Shown: in pieces, positions 1 through 12,119 of the stretch
Numbering within the stretch: the first letter of the stretch is position 1
Layout: the number at the start of each line of letters is the position of its first letter
Assembly: GCA_012861695.1 (NCBI GenBank)
Contig: JAAOOA010000341.1
Span: 73,501-137,500, forward strand
Origin: Trematomus loennbergii
Taxonomy: Eukaryota; Chordata; Actinopteri; Perciformes; Nototheniidae
Direction: 5' to 3'
DNA: 64,000 nucleotides
Translations under genes and position numbers: made by a program
The notes under the pieces: generated by a model
Database searches by the model: none
Seen by the model: only the letters and a program-made list of their open reading frames with translations
What the model was told of the DNA's origin: nothing

Positions 1-637
1 TTATATTTATATTTCATATTTTACTTTAAACATGATCTGTGAAGCTAGATAATTACCAGTTAAATAAGTGGTTGTTATCACTATCTTTCTTGTAGAAATC
101 AGGCAGTAGTTTCAAATAATTCCACATCAAGTTGTTTAAAAATGTGTTTTGGTGTCCCACAGTGGCTTACAATTGGTCTTCTTTGTTTTGAGAAATTCTA
201 ATCCCAAAACGATCTTGTTTATGCACGGTTATTGCTATTTACTGATCGGAAAGTTGAGTGACTTTGTCATAGCTAACATAATAATTCTTGTTACTGCCAC
301 AAAATCGTGTTTTGTGAGGTCTCAGAGACTTTTGGCCTTTTGACCACAATCAAAAGGTCAAAAATGTGACAGAAATGGATTCATCCTTGAGTCCAAGTGG
401 AAGATTGTGCAAGCTTGAATGAATTCCTCACGTTCTCCTGAGATATAGCATTCACAGGAATGAAATAGCTGGATGGACAGACTCATAAGAATAGAGACAA
501 CAAAGAGATAATTTGACTTGTGTTTTGAAACTATGTGACTGAAATTCAAATAATGTTGACACACTTGAAATATGGGGTGCTCAAATACAGCCAGAATGTT
601 CTCTTAAAGCTGTTTGACATATGGTAACAAGCAATAT
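1..637. other. 5' flank of lectin unit 1 (partial), no gene seen
   Basis: This AT-rich stretch is the left-truncated upstream flank of the first lectin unit. It recurs near 10140-10800, 24550-25215, 36645-37285 and 52265-52945. I see no splice-supported coding exon. Short open frames here recur in the sister units only because the whole unit was copied. Confidence 0.7.
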
Positions 638-2026
638 AGTGGTCGCCGGCCAACTCCATCTGTACATGTCCAACCATGAGCTCTATGAGCCCTTCCAATC
701 CGGCTTCAGACAGCAACACAGCACTGAGACTGCCCTCATCAAGATCACCAACGATCTCCTCATTGCTGCTGACTCTGGCCGCCTCAGCATCCTCATCCTC
801 CTGGACCTCTCTGCAGCGTTTGACACCATCTCTCACAACATCCTCCTCACCCGCCTCTCAGACCTCCTAGGTGTCACTGGCACAGCGCTGTCCTGGTTCA
901 CATCCTACCTCCATAACAGGAAACAGTTTGTCTCCATCAGTGGCTCAAACTCACCCCGGCCCCAGTCCACCACGGTGTACCCCAGGGCTCTGTGCTTGGC
1001 CCCCTCCTGTTCACCATTTACATGCTCCCCCTCGGCCAGATCATCCGACATCATGGACTCAATTTCCACTGTTACGCTGATGATACCCAACTGTATCTCA
1101 GCACCACTCCATCCTCCCAGCTCCCCCCTCAGTCCTCATCAACTGCCTGCATGACATCAAACATGGATGTCTTCCAACTATCTAACTGAACAGCAAAAAC
1201 AGAGCTCATGGTTGTGGCACCCAAGGCCCTGCTCCAGAAGGTTGGTGACTTCATCCTCGAGGTCGACGGCTGCTCCATCTCCCCATCTCCTGAAGCCCGC
1301 AACCTGGGTGTCATCCTTGACTCCACCCTTTCCTTCCATTCCCACGTCAAATCTGTGACCAAATCGGCCTTTTTCCACCTGAGGAACATTGCCAGACTCC
1401 GACCGTCACTCTCGGAGTCGGTTGCCGAAACCCTAGTACATGCATTTGTCACCACCCGCTTGGACTACTGCAATGGTGTCCTGTTCGGGGTTCCCAAAAA
1501 AACCTGGACAGGCTCCAGTATGTCCAAAACTGTGCTGCTAGGGTACTCACACACAAAGCCGTGGCAGCACATCACTCCCACCCTCATCCACCTACACTGG
1601 TTGCCGGTCAAGTCCCATATATCTTACAAAGTACTCCTCCTCACCTACAAGTCCCTCCATGCCCTTGCCCCCCAGTACCTATCGGACATCCTTCACCCAC
1701 ATGCCCCACCCCGGAACCTGCGGTCCTCAGACTCTGGCCTGCTCACCACCCCCCGCACCAAACTGCGAACCTTCGGGGACAGAGCCTACAGTGTGGCAGC
1801 CCCCACCCTCTGGAACGCTCTCCCTGCGGAGATTCGCAACATCCCCACACTCGACGCCTTCAAAAGGGCCCTCAAGTCCCATCTGTTTGCCAAGGCTTTC
1901 GGCCCCTAATCGATCTGTTGTTTTGTCTGTCTGACTTTTGTTTTGTTATGTTTGTTTTTGCCCTATTACTGTACAGCGACCTTGGGTCCCTTGAAAGGCG
2001 CTATATAAATGCAAGCTATTATTATT
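638..2026 (+). mobile_element. 5'-truncated L2-clade LINE insertion
   Basis: A non-LTR retrotransposon fragment holding the reverse transcriptase to 3' UTR part of ORF2. The translation shows FQSGFRQQHSTETAL, then LLDLSAAFDTISHNIL, a [10 protein letters not shown] active-site box in a neighbouring frame, and the L2-type C-terminus WNALPAEIRN...LKSHLFAKAF ending at the stop near 1909. The 3' end has the typical GGCGCTATATAAAT motif followed by an ATT-rich tail. Frame changes between about 950 and 1210 and near 1500 make it inactive. The other four units have uninterrupted sequence at this point (caatat followed by cgaac or ccgaac), which fixes the boundaries. A short aatat is present on both sides. 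It was probably inserted after unit 1 separated from its sisters. Confidence 0.9.
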
Positions 2027-2250
2027 AATATCCGAACAAAAATATAAAAAATATAAACATTCAATAGTTATCATTAGTGCATATTTTGGAATGGTACCTT
2101 TCTCTCCGTGTGTCAGACAGTCAACAAGGAAGTGTGTCAACTTCTTTCCCTGTTACATGTAATTGATATTCTTTCCATCAATGGATCCTATATCCACCAT
2201 GATAGACCTCTTTGACATCTGAATTTCAATATTCAAATGTTTGCCCAAAG

Positions 2251-2349
2251 GTGGCTCAAAGAGAGCAGCGACCTCGTGGATATCTGAGTCTTCACCAGCA
2301 CATCGAGAGAGACGGAGAGAGAAGCAGCTGACAGGACGACTCAGGAGAA
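2251..2349 (+). other. Putative untranslated exon 1 of lectin copy 1
   Basis: A GC-richer block in AT-rich surroundings ends at a consensus donor (GAGAA followed by gtaagt at 2350). It is nearly identical in all five units. The next acceptor, at 3690, lies 7 bases before the lectin ATG, so this block is most simply a 5' UTR exon. The 5' boundary is approximate, and a TATA-like AT run lies about 200 bp upstream. Confidence 0.45.
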
Positions 2350-3478
2350 GTAAGTGTGATTCTGTTCAGTCATTTTCATATTTTGTTTATTTCTGAGAAA
2401 CATATTCTCCTTCAGAATATTTTCCAAAGGGGAGGAACATTTAATGAATCACATCTCAATCAGAAGCAATGAAATCTAAAACCCTATTATGTTCATTTAT
2501 TCCCTTAAATCATTTGTTTCTCTTGAAATCAACTGGAATATTTTATGTATTTGTATTAAAATCTCAATGTTTCATTTTGAATCATTGACTATAACACGAA
2601 ATGCCGTGAGACTGGGTGGTATACACAGCAATCTCACTCTCAGTTCAATAAACACAATGTAATTTTCATTATAGTTAGTTTACCAAAATAAAGTAATGAT
2701 CACACATCTTGAAATCGGGCTTATAAAAGCAACAATACACAATTTAATCAGCTTTTATTTCAGTTTGTTCTCTGTTCCGGTTAAAGAACCCATAAAGCCT
2801 CACCCACACCTAAAACATAGTGTATGTTTCTGATAGTAGGCTACATGTGAATAAATAAACAGAAAAATATAGAACCAGAAAAATATAATGGCCTTGACAA
2901 AAAAACATGAAAAGTCAGTGTTGTTGTACGGCACTATACTGTTATGTTTAGTTTCTAACTGGTGTTTGCATATTTCATTCAAATAAGACCTTTTCATCTG
3001 CTAAAAATACATTTGACGGTGTGTAGCCCAAATATTCCCTAGTTAACTCAATAAACCTAATTTACAATGAAGAATACGGTAATGTTTTCTTATTTCTCTT
3101 AAATTATCCAGTTTATATTTTACCAATGTACCCTTTGTGTTATCTTGAGTCCCTTTAAGCCTTTACATACTGTAACGTCACTAGTATTAGATGATGTCTA
3201 CTCTACTATAACATACACACACTGAACAATTTATTCACAAACACTACTTCCTCTTTCAACCATGAACTTTTAAAATAAAACACAATATTTATAATTATAC
3301 ATTTTAGTCTTTTAAACACATGTATTACACTTTCCCTTTTTAAACTGTTATGCAATATATTTTAATCGTTATCTTTGCATGAACTAGATATTTTAACCAC
3401 ACTTATAACAATGACATATTTATTATCTTGTTTTAATTACACTGTAAGGATTATTTTCAACCTGGTTACAGATGTATT

Positions 3479-3528
3479 ACGGAGCCCCTAAAGGGCAATT
3501 CTTTATTTTGTCCCTTTAGGGGCTCCGT
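3479..3528. repeat. Minimal foldback-element remnant (17-bp perfect inverted repeat)
   Basis: Arms ACGGAGCCCCTAAAGGG and CCCTTTAGGGGCTCCGT enclose a 16-base spacer. In units 2, 4 and 5 the same site carries a longer 120-125 bp foldback sequence with an inner CGGGATAACG stem. Unit 1 therefore holds either an internally deleted copy or the outer ends only. It lies in intron 1 of lectin copy 1. Confidence 0.7.
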
Positions 3529-3697
3529 ATGTTACTGCTGGTGTTGCTCTAAATTTGCATTTTCTCTACATTTACATCTTCATTAAACTACTGCACAGAA
3601 GCGAGTGGTGCAGTCTGTGTTTGTGTTCATTTAACTGAAACATTAGGTGTTTTTATAATGATCAATAACAATATTGCTTTCATCTAACAGAGCAAAG

Positions 3698-5702
3698 ATG
3701 CAGTGGATTCAGTTCGTGCTGATTCTGATGGGTAAGTGGATCATCTTATCAGATTTGTAACTGATATCACATCTGGAGTCATGAAACAGCTCATAACAAT
3801 AAAACGTGAAATAAGTGGCCTCAGAGCTCCATTAAGATGAAGGGGATGATGTAAGAGGTGGGGGTGATTCTAGTACTCATGAGTTTGATTTAATGATCAG
3901 GTGCTTGTCATACTGTCAGCTCCATCACTGCAGAATGGTCTCTGTTTTTAGGTCAGTGTTCCTTCTTCACATGTCACCTCTATGAGTACCACTTCATTCA
4001 AGAGGGAAAGACCTGGGATGAAGCCCAGAGTTATTGCAGAGAGCATTCACTGACCTGGCCACAGTGTCTGACATGAGAGACGTGGAGAGACTGACTAACT
4101 CTTCACAGACTACAGGCGCCTGGATTGGACTGAGGAGCATCAATGAAAGAGATATTAAAGTGGCACTGGTCTCTGGGGGAGAAGTACAATCCTACAGAAT
4201 GTGATCCAGAATGTGGACCTGAATGGGGTTAAAATGAGTCCAGCCGACAATGAGGTGTAATCCTGAGAACTGTGTGGTGATGTATATACTTGAAAAAATG
4301 GTACGATGTCCATTGTTCTCTTAAACGCAAGTTTATCTGCTACAATGGTGAGTATATGTCATTATTAACGCTATATAAATCATATGTGTGTAACAATAGT
4401 TGACAGATAACTCATGTTGTTGAATTTTGTTTTTGCTTTTCACCTAAACATAACATTATTGGTAACTTTGATACAATTCTACTTGTTTAAATACATTGTA
4501 ATGGTAAAGTTAAGGCCTATTTTTTGATTATTCAATCTACATTATTATACCAAAAGTAAAATGTGTCTTTTCGTTCACACAGAAACAGGGCAACAGAAAT
4601 ACTTGATTGATGAACCAAAGTACTGGCTTCAGGCTCAGAGCTACTGCAGAGAACATCACACTGACCTGGTCAGTGGACTTGAAAATATCAATTCAGTTGA
4701 ATTCAACGATCAGCAAAGCTTGATGACTCCCAAATCAGATAAGTTCTTGTGGATCGGCCTGTTCAGAGAGATCTGGAGCTGGTCAGATGGGAAGAATTTC
4801 TCTTTCAGACACTGGGATCCGGACTCATTTAAAGATGTAGCCTCAAAGACATGTGCTATGACTACGCCAAATGGAAATGGAGCTCCGACATCTGCACAGA
4901 GAAAAACCCTTCTACTGCTATGACGGTGAGTTTTGCAAAAGTCTATAAGTAAAGTATTCTTATTTCATGTCTTCAGTTATATATTTTTACATTCATGTTG
5001 AATATCCTTTAGTTGTGAAATATGTTTAATATACACAGAATTAATGATCTGGATTCTGTCCTTAATCTTACGATAGACTGTGAATATAATATTCTTACTA
5101 CTTAAAGTTTGAATATCATTTAGTCATGTTTTTGTCCTTAAGACGCATCTTTTTAACCTGGCTTTTACACAAGGTGCCACGTCATTTCTGGACTTATATT
5201 TCCTTACCATTGGTTTTTATTCCATTTGTATCTTATTATTTCTTTTTGTGGGGACTTTATTTATTTAAAAAACACAAGGATTATTGTAAGAAAGGTTCTA
5301 TATTATTACAGTTGAGAGTCTGCAATAAATAGTTCCTAACAATTTTTTTTATCAATTTCATTGCCAGACAAAGTGATCCTGATCAATGAGAGTAAGACTT
5401 GGGATGAGGCCCTGACTTACTGCAGAGAGAACCACCATGACCTGGTCTCCATCACTGACAGACACCAGCAGAGATGGGTCGAAAAGAGAGCCAAGATGGC
5501 CGACACTGAGTTCGTCTGGCTGGGAATGCGCTACACCTGCACTCTGGATCTGTGGTTCTGGGTCAATGATCGTCTGGTCTGCTATCACAACTGGGCCCAG
5601 ACGAAATGGATGAGCAGTGTGGCATGGCTGCAGTCATGAAGAGAGATGGAAAGTGGTACAAAAGGCTGACATGAAAAGTTTCATTTCATCTGCGCTAAGT
5701 AA
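3698..5702 (+). pseudogene. Lectin copy 1: three-CTLD secreted lectin, frameshifted
   Basis: Exons: 3698-3731 (signal peptide, starts MQWIQFVLILMG), 3952-4347 (CTLD1), 4583-4925 (CTLD2), 5368-5702 (CTLD3). All have GT-AG borders and phase-1 junctions matching the intact copies. CTLD1 is 396 bp against 402 in copies 4 and 5, with at least five separate indels (for example one base lost near 4048 and two near 4161) and an in-frame stop. CTLD2 is 343 bp against 351-354. CTLD3 lacks one base near 5598, so the frame ends early at WMSSVAWLQS. CTLD1 has the CGPEWG segment of copy 5, while the CTLD2 loop resembles copies 4 and 5. C-type lectins usually bind glycans through Ca2+, but this copy reads as inactive. 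Some lesions could be assembly errors, though those in CTLD1 are too many to be all of that kind. Confidence 0.75.
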
Positions 5703-6179
5703 ACCCATTGGTATATTTACTGCAACAAGCTCACTCTTCTCTAATATGTGTCTGCTCTCTGGGTTTATTGAATGGCTCTAGTTCAAATATAGAAATCACA
5801 CCTGAAGAGGGGAGAAACTAAATTACTAACAGATTACTAACTGAGGATTAGAAATTGAGAAAAAGGGGCGACACTAAATTTAACATGTTTTGCCTCTGTG
5901 AACATCTGAATTACTTGATATGTTTTTGTTGTAGTAGTTATTCATAGAGTACATGTATATTTATCCTCTTAAAGTGTGAAACCTGTAATCTTCATTTGAA
6001 TTGTTGTCTTTTATGTTTAAGAGAAAAAATATATAAAAAGACAAATCTATAATGTTTTGCTTTTCAGAATTCTTTTACGTTTTGGTTGAAATGTGGTGAT
6101 GGTTATAATATGTGTATCACTATTTTTGTCATATTTACCTTAATGGAGTTTTAACTGGATGTTTAATTGTCTAAAACTG

Positions 6180-6185
6180 AATAAA
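6180..6185 (+). terminator. Candidate poly(A) signal of lectin copy 1
   Basis: AATAAA lies about 480 bp after the lectin stop, followed by a T/G-rich stretch (gtgtggttcttt). The same signal and context occur in units 2, 3 and 4. Confidence 0.5.
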
Positions 6186-6673
6186 CGATCTGAGCCAAAA
6201 ACAAGGTGTGGTTCTTTCGTCCACTGGCTTTAAATAGTCATGTTTTACATTTACCTAGAGGTGATTATTTGACAGTAAACACATAATGTATGGGTATGTA
6301 ATTGAAAAGGATTTCTCCATAGCTGTCATTCTTACAAATCAAACTACATAATAAGGACTGTGTTGAGTTCACTGAGAGATCAGTTCGTGATTTTTTAGAG
6401 TGAATATGCAGCTTGTCAAAATGCATGCACCCAAAGTAAACAGGAATGAGTCATAGAAGTGGAAGATGTTTTTGTTGTTGTGGTTATCTTTCAACACTAG
6501 AGGACGCACTTGAACCAGCTCTTCTGTTGGTGCCTGCTGTAGTTGGGATTTGCAAACTATAAGAACAGTGAATAAAGAAAAATTGCTAGAAATAAATGAT
6601 TCATTGGACAATAACAATATATTAATGACCAACTATGGCATGACATTTTACATTTGTTCGGGTATCCATCATA

Positions 6674-6675
<2 letters not shown>

Positions 6676-6765
<90 letters not shown>

Positions 6766-6776
6766 TGTGTGTGTGT
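6676..6776. repeat. (TG)n microsatellite
   Basis: A nearly pure TG dinucleotide tract of about 100 bp. Unit 3 has several such tracts separated by copies of a hAT-like end at the matching place, so this single tract may be a contraction. Confidence 0.95.
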
Positions 6777-6818
6777 AAAATAAAGAGAACGTTTTCGACA
6801 TTGAAGGCTCGTGATCTG

Positions 6819-7902
6819 CAGTGGCGACTGGTCATTAGGGGCAGGCACAGCCCCACCTAGTGTCAGCAGAAGTATTACAAATAATGATTACAAAAAATGC
6901 AAAAGATAAATTAAAAAATATATAAAATATATTTTAAGATCATGGTTAATCATCTGATTCGTCTGTACATTGCTGTTTTAGTCTGTGTTCTTCTAATTAG
7001 TGTGTCTACAGTCACAGTGTGTGCCTATTGAGCTGTTTAGAGCCATGTGGGACAAAACCTGATCATGCCCCTCCCTCTCACTGTCTAAGTGAACGTTAAC
7101 TGTAAAAACTACACTGCGCATGCTCAGAGTATTTTCCTATTTAATGTGTGTGTCAAAAATATAATGACCATAGGGGCACTGAGCTGCCATCCCCACCATA
7201 CATCATCTCACATAATTCAGAGCTGATTGGCTGTAAGTACGTGTGCCGCAAAAAGTGTGGTGTGTGAAGAGGAGACGAGAGAGCTGCAGTGACGCGTCCT
7301 AAAACCAGGAAGTAAGCTGCGCTTGGCTTCCCTCGACAAAAAAGTAATGAGATTTCTCCACAGGATTTTAGAAAATAGCTCGAAATAAGATCTGTGGGAA
7401 ACGTACCTGTTAGATAAATGCACGTTTTGTTCAGCCGGATAATATCCACATGTCTACCCTACTTTTATAATTTTTGAATCATAAATCTATCGATTAGATT
7501 TATGATAGACTTTTTAAACTACTAGAAGATAAGGAGGACTTTTACAAAAAAGTAATAGAAATGTTTGTCCAGAAGGATAGGCAAATGGACTTCATCTTCA
7601 AGTCAAGGTAAGACCGCAATTTTATTGAAAATGGGATCTTACTAAGAGAGAACAATTCAATATTTAAATGATAAAATTACATTTTGTGGGTATCCTTTTG
7701 TTGAACTGTCTGTTTAAAATTAATCGAAGCATCAGACAAAAAAACTTTTGAATATTATATTTTGGTTTAGGTCCAAATATAATATTTGTAAACCTGAAGA
7801 GTCAGTGCCAGTGCCTCACCAGCCATGAACCTCACTGCACGTCACTGCAGAAGCTTATATAGACATCTAAGTTTTTTGTGCCCCACCACTTTAGTACATA
7901 TA
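6819..7902. mobile_element. hAT-like non-autonomous element, right end lost
   Basis: Starts with CAGTGGCGACTGG and runs through sequence shared with unit 3 (32603-33695), where the matching right end CGCCACTG and a near-identical 8-bp flank are present. In unit 1 the sequence jumps from TTTAGTACATATAAAGG to flank that lies about 680 bp further on in unit 3, removing the right terminus. No transposase is encoded. A 98-codon minus-strand frame inside is not gene-like. Confidence 0.7.
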
Positions 7903-8003
7903 AAGGATTTCTTAACTTATTTTATATACAACTAATATTACATAGATGGAAATATGTGTTTACATAGATGACCAAACCGTTTGAGACCCACTGAGATAAC
8001 TTA

Positions 8004-8788
8004 TGGCGCAGTTCCAATACAGCGCGGAGCTCGCTTTAAGCGTGCCGTGTCGTGCCGTGCCCGTTTTTGGTTGCGCTTCCACTAGGCCTAGTTCCGGCCC
8101 GGCCCGGCCCGGGGCCACTTTTTCACGTCTTTTCTGGCCCGAGAAAATTGTGGTTCTATCGAGGCCAACAAACAGGGCTGAGTCGGGCTGAGTATGCTAA
8201 ACTAGAGAGAGGAGCGCTGGCAAGGGGGCTACAACTACAACAAGATGGACATATTTGACCGTGATTTAATTGTAATACACGTTTCAAAATGATGCCGAAG
8301 TAACAACATACTGATACGGTTAGTAAAAACCATGAATTAATGCTTTGACAAGTCTGCAGACAGACGGCAGGCGAAAAACCTTTTAAAATGCGTGTTTTTT
8401 TAGATGGAGATTGGCTAAGCTAACGCAGTATATGCTCCGACCGTCCACACTCACAACAACGGCCTATACAGACATAAATAAAGCAGCGACTGTATTCACC
8501 ATGACACGGCAGTCTGTGGTGTGTACTTGTTTAACTTTTGTCGAGTTTCTGAACATATATAAGGAGCTGTGAGCTCTGAGTGCTAACAGCTAACGGCTGT
8601 GTTGTGTTTCTGGAGTTCTCATTGAAGATGACGTCACGGCTCCGCCTACACTGCGTTACTATAGATACTACCCCAGTTCCTAAACTGTAATGGAAGCGCA
8701 GCATGAAGTGAGTCGGCCCTGTTAAGGCCAAGCCGTACCGAGCCGTACCGAGTGTGGCCGAGGCCGACCGTGTAGTGGAAATGTGCCA
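8004..8788. mobile_element. 785-bp TTA-flanked inverted-repeat element (PIF/Harbinger-like MITE)
   Basis: Terminal inverted repeats read TGGCGCAGTTCC at the left and GGAAATGTGCCA at the right (imperfect). Each is bordered by TTA (8001-8003 and 8789-8791), the 3-bp target preferred by PIF/Harbinger. The interior is GC-rich with repeated CGTGCC and CCGTACCGAG words and has no transposase frame. An equal-length copy sits at 34457-35241. The superfamily is inferred from target and ends only. Confidence 0.65.
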
Positions 8789-8957
8789 TTAGACTAAAGT
8801 TTATAACCTAATCACTCAGAGAGTCCTTTACCTCCCTGAGCTGACGTTATCTCTCTCAGTCCCACAGGAAAGAGCTCTCCCTCTCCTTATTGTTGAAACA
8901 GCTTCTAATCTCCGTTAGCTCCGAGCTAGCACCAGATGCTAACAACAACCCCGTAAC

Positions 8958-8984
8958 TCTCTCAGTCTCTCTCTCTGTCTCCCC

Positions 8985-9077
<93 letters not shown>

Positions 9078-9163
9078 ATCTCTCTCTCACAAGATGCGCT
9101 CGTGCCACACACACACACGCACACGCACGCGCACATGCACACACACACACACACACACACACA
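8958..9163. repeat. (CT)n followed by (CA)n microsatellites
   Basis: CT repeats at about 8958-9088 and CA repeats at about 9103-9163 are separated by AAGATGCGCTCGTGC. They lie inside the 3' half of a hAT-like element that ends near 9299. Confidence 0.9.
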
Positions 9164-9198
9164 GACGCTCCTCCGTGACGATGAGCGCTTGCGTAAAA

Positions 9199-9295
9199 AA
9201 TTTATAATAAACACATTTAAAAAGTGGGGGGACACAAATGGGATTTTGAAAAGTGGGGGGGACATGTCCCCCCTGTCCCCAGTGGAAATTACGCC

Positions 9296-9299
<4 letters not shown>
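9199..9299. mobile_element. Right end of a hAT-like element
   Basis: Tandem GTGGGGGGACA motifs and a terminal AATTACGCCCATG face a TG tract. The matching left end (CAAGGGTGTAACTT) is preserved in unit 3 at 32148 but absent from unit 1. Confidence 0.55.

Positions 9300-9377
<78 letters not shown>
9298..9377. repeat. (TG)n microsatellite
   Basis: An 80-bp TG tract with a single GGTG interruption. It directly follows the hAT-like right end. Confidence 0.95.
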
Positions 9378-9380
<3 letters not shown>

Positions 9381-11019
9381 ATCCAGTTCTTGGTTTGTTG
9401 TCTCAGTGATCAACGAGTATTCTGAAACTCAAAGGTACAGTACATATAAGTGGAATAAGAAAAACAAGCAAGATATCCATAAACAAAGCACTGTTTACTC
9501 CTGGTGTGAGTTTGTGTACCTGTGTGTGCAGTAATTCTAATTCAAGTGTTATCGTATGCGTTAGGATTTCTCTTCCTTTGAACTAATAGACCAAACCTTG
9601 CATTAGCATTTGCTCATCATTTACATTTTTTGGGAGATCTCAAACCACTACGTTGGTTTGAATAATAATTTAACAGTTGGGCTGCTTTTAAGTGCCAAGA
9701 GAACACAGGAATGAAGTTGTGAGATATTTTGATCTTGTTCTCTTTAAGTTAAGTCAAAGGCTTTGTATTAAACGTGAAATATACAGCAGGTGAAACATGT
9801 ATTCAGGCCTCTTTATCAGAATAAGGACATGAAAACAGAGATGCCAAATTGTAAAAAGGTGGACACTGTGACTGTTGCCATGGCAGAGTTATTCAGATAG
9901 GAGGGAAATATGGGATAGGTCTGTTTAGGTGTGCTGCAAACCATAGCGTGCACTCATTTGACTTGTGATGAGTTTCCTCCTGAGTCAAGTAAGAGCAGTC
10001 TTTGTTCTTGTTGTGCTGTTTTGAAATGTTCATGTAAATGTGATGTTAATATTCCGGGACTCTTCCTGTGCCACACAGCGACTGACCGAGTGCTCTGTAC
10101 ATGGCCTGGCTGGATCAGTCCGTAATCCTACTGTATTATGTATATTTATATTTAATATTTTACTTTAAACATGATCTGTGAAGCTAGATAATTACCAGTT
10201 AAATAAGTGGTTGTTATCACTATCTTTTTTGTAGAAATCAGGAGTAGTTTCAAATAATTCCACATCAAGTCGTTTAAAAATGTGTTTTGGTGTCCCACAG
10301 TGGCTTACAATTGGTCTTCTTTGTTTTGAGAAATTCTAATCCCAAAACTATCTTGTTTATGCACGGTTATTGCTATTTACTGATCGGAAAGTTGAGTGAC
10401 AAAGTGTCATAGCTAACATAATAATTCTTGCTACTGCCACAAAATCGTGTTTTGTGAGGTCTCAGAGACTTTTGGCCTTTTGACCACAATCAAAAGGTCA
10501 AAAATGTGACAGAAATGGATTCATCCTTGAGTCCAAGTGGAAGATTGTGCAAGACTTGAATGAATTTCTCACGTTCTCCTGAGATATAGCCTTCACAGGA
10601 ATGAAATAGCTGGATGGACAGACTCATAAGAATAGAGACAACAAAGAGATAATGTTTTTGACTTGTTGGCTGTTTCAGAATAAATCAACTATGTGACTGA
10701 AATTCAAATAATTTTGACACACTTGAAATATGGGGTGCTCAAATACAGCCAGAATGTTCTCTTAAAGCTGTTTGACATATGGTAACAAGCAATATCGAAC
10801 AAAAATATAAAAGATATAAACATTCAATAGTTCTCATTAGTGCATATTTTGGAATGGTACCTTTCTTTCCGTGTGTCAGACAGTCAACAAGGAATTGTGT
10901 TCAACTTTTTTCCCTGTTACATGTAAATGATATTCTTCCCATCAATGGATCCTACAGTATATCCACCATGATAGACATCTTTGACATCTGAATTTCAATA
11001 TTCAAATGTTTGTCCAAAG
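9378..11019. other. Intergenic flank between units 1 and 2, no gene seen
   Basis: Contains the block that recurs at the head of every unit (about 9700-11019). Its uninterrupted join near 10795 is the empty site for the L2 in unit 1. No splice-supported exon or RNA gene was found. A 64-codon frame at 9931 recurs in sister units but has no recognisable domain. Confidence 0.65.
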
Positions 11020-11118
11020 GTGGCTCAAAGAGAGCAGCGACCTCGTGGATATCTGAGTCTTCACCAGCACATCGAGAGAGACGGAGAGAGAAGCAGCTGA
11101 CAGGACGACTCAGGAGAA
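11020..11118 (+). other. Putative untranslated exon 1 of lectin copy 2
   Basis: Near-identical to the block at 2251-2349, ending at the donor gtaagtg (11119). The 5' limit is approximate. Confidence 0.45.
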
Positions 11119-12119
11119 GTAAGTGTGATTCTGTTCAGTCACTTTCATATTTTGTTTATGTTTGAGAAAGATATTCTCCTTCAGAATATTTTCCAAAGGG
11201 GAGGAACATTTAATGAATCACATCTCAATCAGAAGTAATGAAATCTAAAACCCTATTATGTTCATTTATTCCCTTAAATCATTTGTTTCTCTTGAAATCA
11301 ACTGGAATATTTTATTTATTTGTTTCATTTTGAATCATAAACAAACAAAAAAATAATTTTACAAAAGTTGGCACTTTACCAAGAACGCTGGACATTTATA
11401 ATGAAAACAAAACATTTAGTCTGAGTCTAGTGGACACTTTTTGCCCTGAGTTTTACCTTTCAGGTTCATGTTAGGTTTTTAGAGCTTTGTGGGCGATGTA
11501 TGCAGCCTGTCCCGTAGACATTACTCAGGGCTGGAAAAAACACTATTTTCCTGCTTTAAAAAACGGTGGTAAATCTTAAATGTTTTATTGGAGACGATGT
11601 GTATACACAGCAATCTCACTCTCAGTTCAAATAAACACAATATAATTAGGGTCTGAGACCTAGGTCGGCGAAGACCCTATTGAAATCGGTCGCACAGCGA
11701 CCGATAAACCTGCGAAACACACCCAAAACAGGGAAAACGACCGGCAAAAGCACAGAAAAGGTTCGGAAATCATGACGGCAGATAGTCCGATCTCGGCCTC
11801 CGTTACGGGTTGTTTAGCTTCATTGTTGTTGAAAAGTGTTCCCCTTTCCCCATGTCTGTTGCTGTTGATTGTGTGCACCTGGTGCCCTGTGTTGTCTCCT
11901 CCCCCCTCACCTGTGTCCTGTTGGGTTAATTAGTGTGGGTATTTAGGCTCTGTGTTTCCTGTTTTGTTGAGGGGTGTGTGAGATCCTTGTGGCTGGTGAC
12001 TGTGCTCACGTGAACAGCGAGATTGAGGCTGTGTCATGTGCCCGTGAGTAATAAATGCCCACACCGGGTTGTATTTTGGACGTTCTGCCTCTGCCTCCTT
12101 GCTTGGTCGGGCTGCTCAA

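Noticed and set aside
4561..4923. Lectin frame starting at an upstream ATG (MCLFVHTETG)
   Set aside because: The ATG lies before the CTLD2 acceptor and is intronic. The exon begins at AAACAGGG in phase 1 from CTLD1.
6550..6860. Long VCVCVC and HTHTHT open frames around 6.6 kb, 9.1-9.4 kb, 31.4-32.6 kb and 35.5-36.0 kb
   Set aside because: They are translations of TG/CA and CT microsatellites without splice or domain support.
7153..7449. 98-codon minus-strand frame repeated at 32932
   Set aside because: It lies inside a hAT non-autonomous element and is unrelated to any transposase I recognise.
8003..8258. 62-68 codon GC-rich frames, repeated near 34440
   Set aside because: They lie within the TTA-flanked MITE and differ between copies by frame changes.
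9931..10125. 64-codon frame with many cysteines, also at 24358, 36438 and 52077
   Set aside because: Its conservation is explained by unit duplication. It has no known domain and its frame is altered in some copies.
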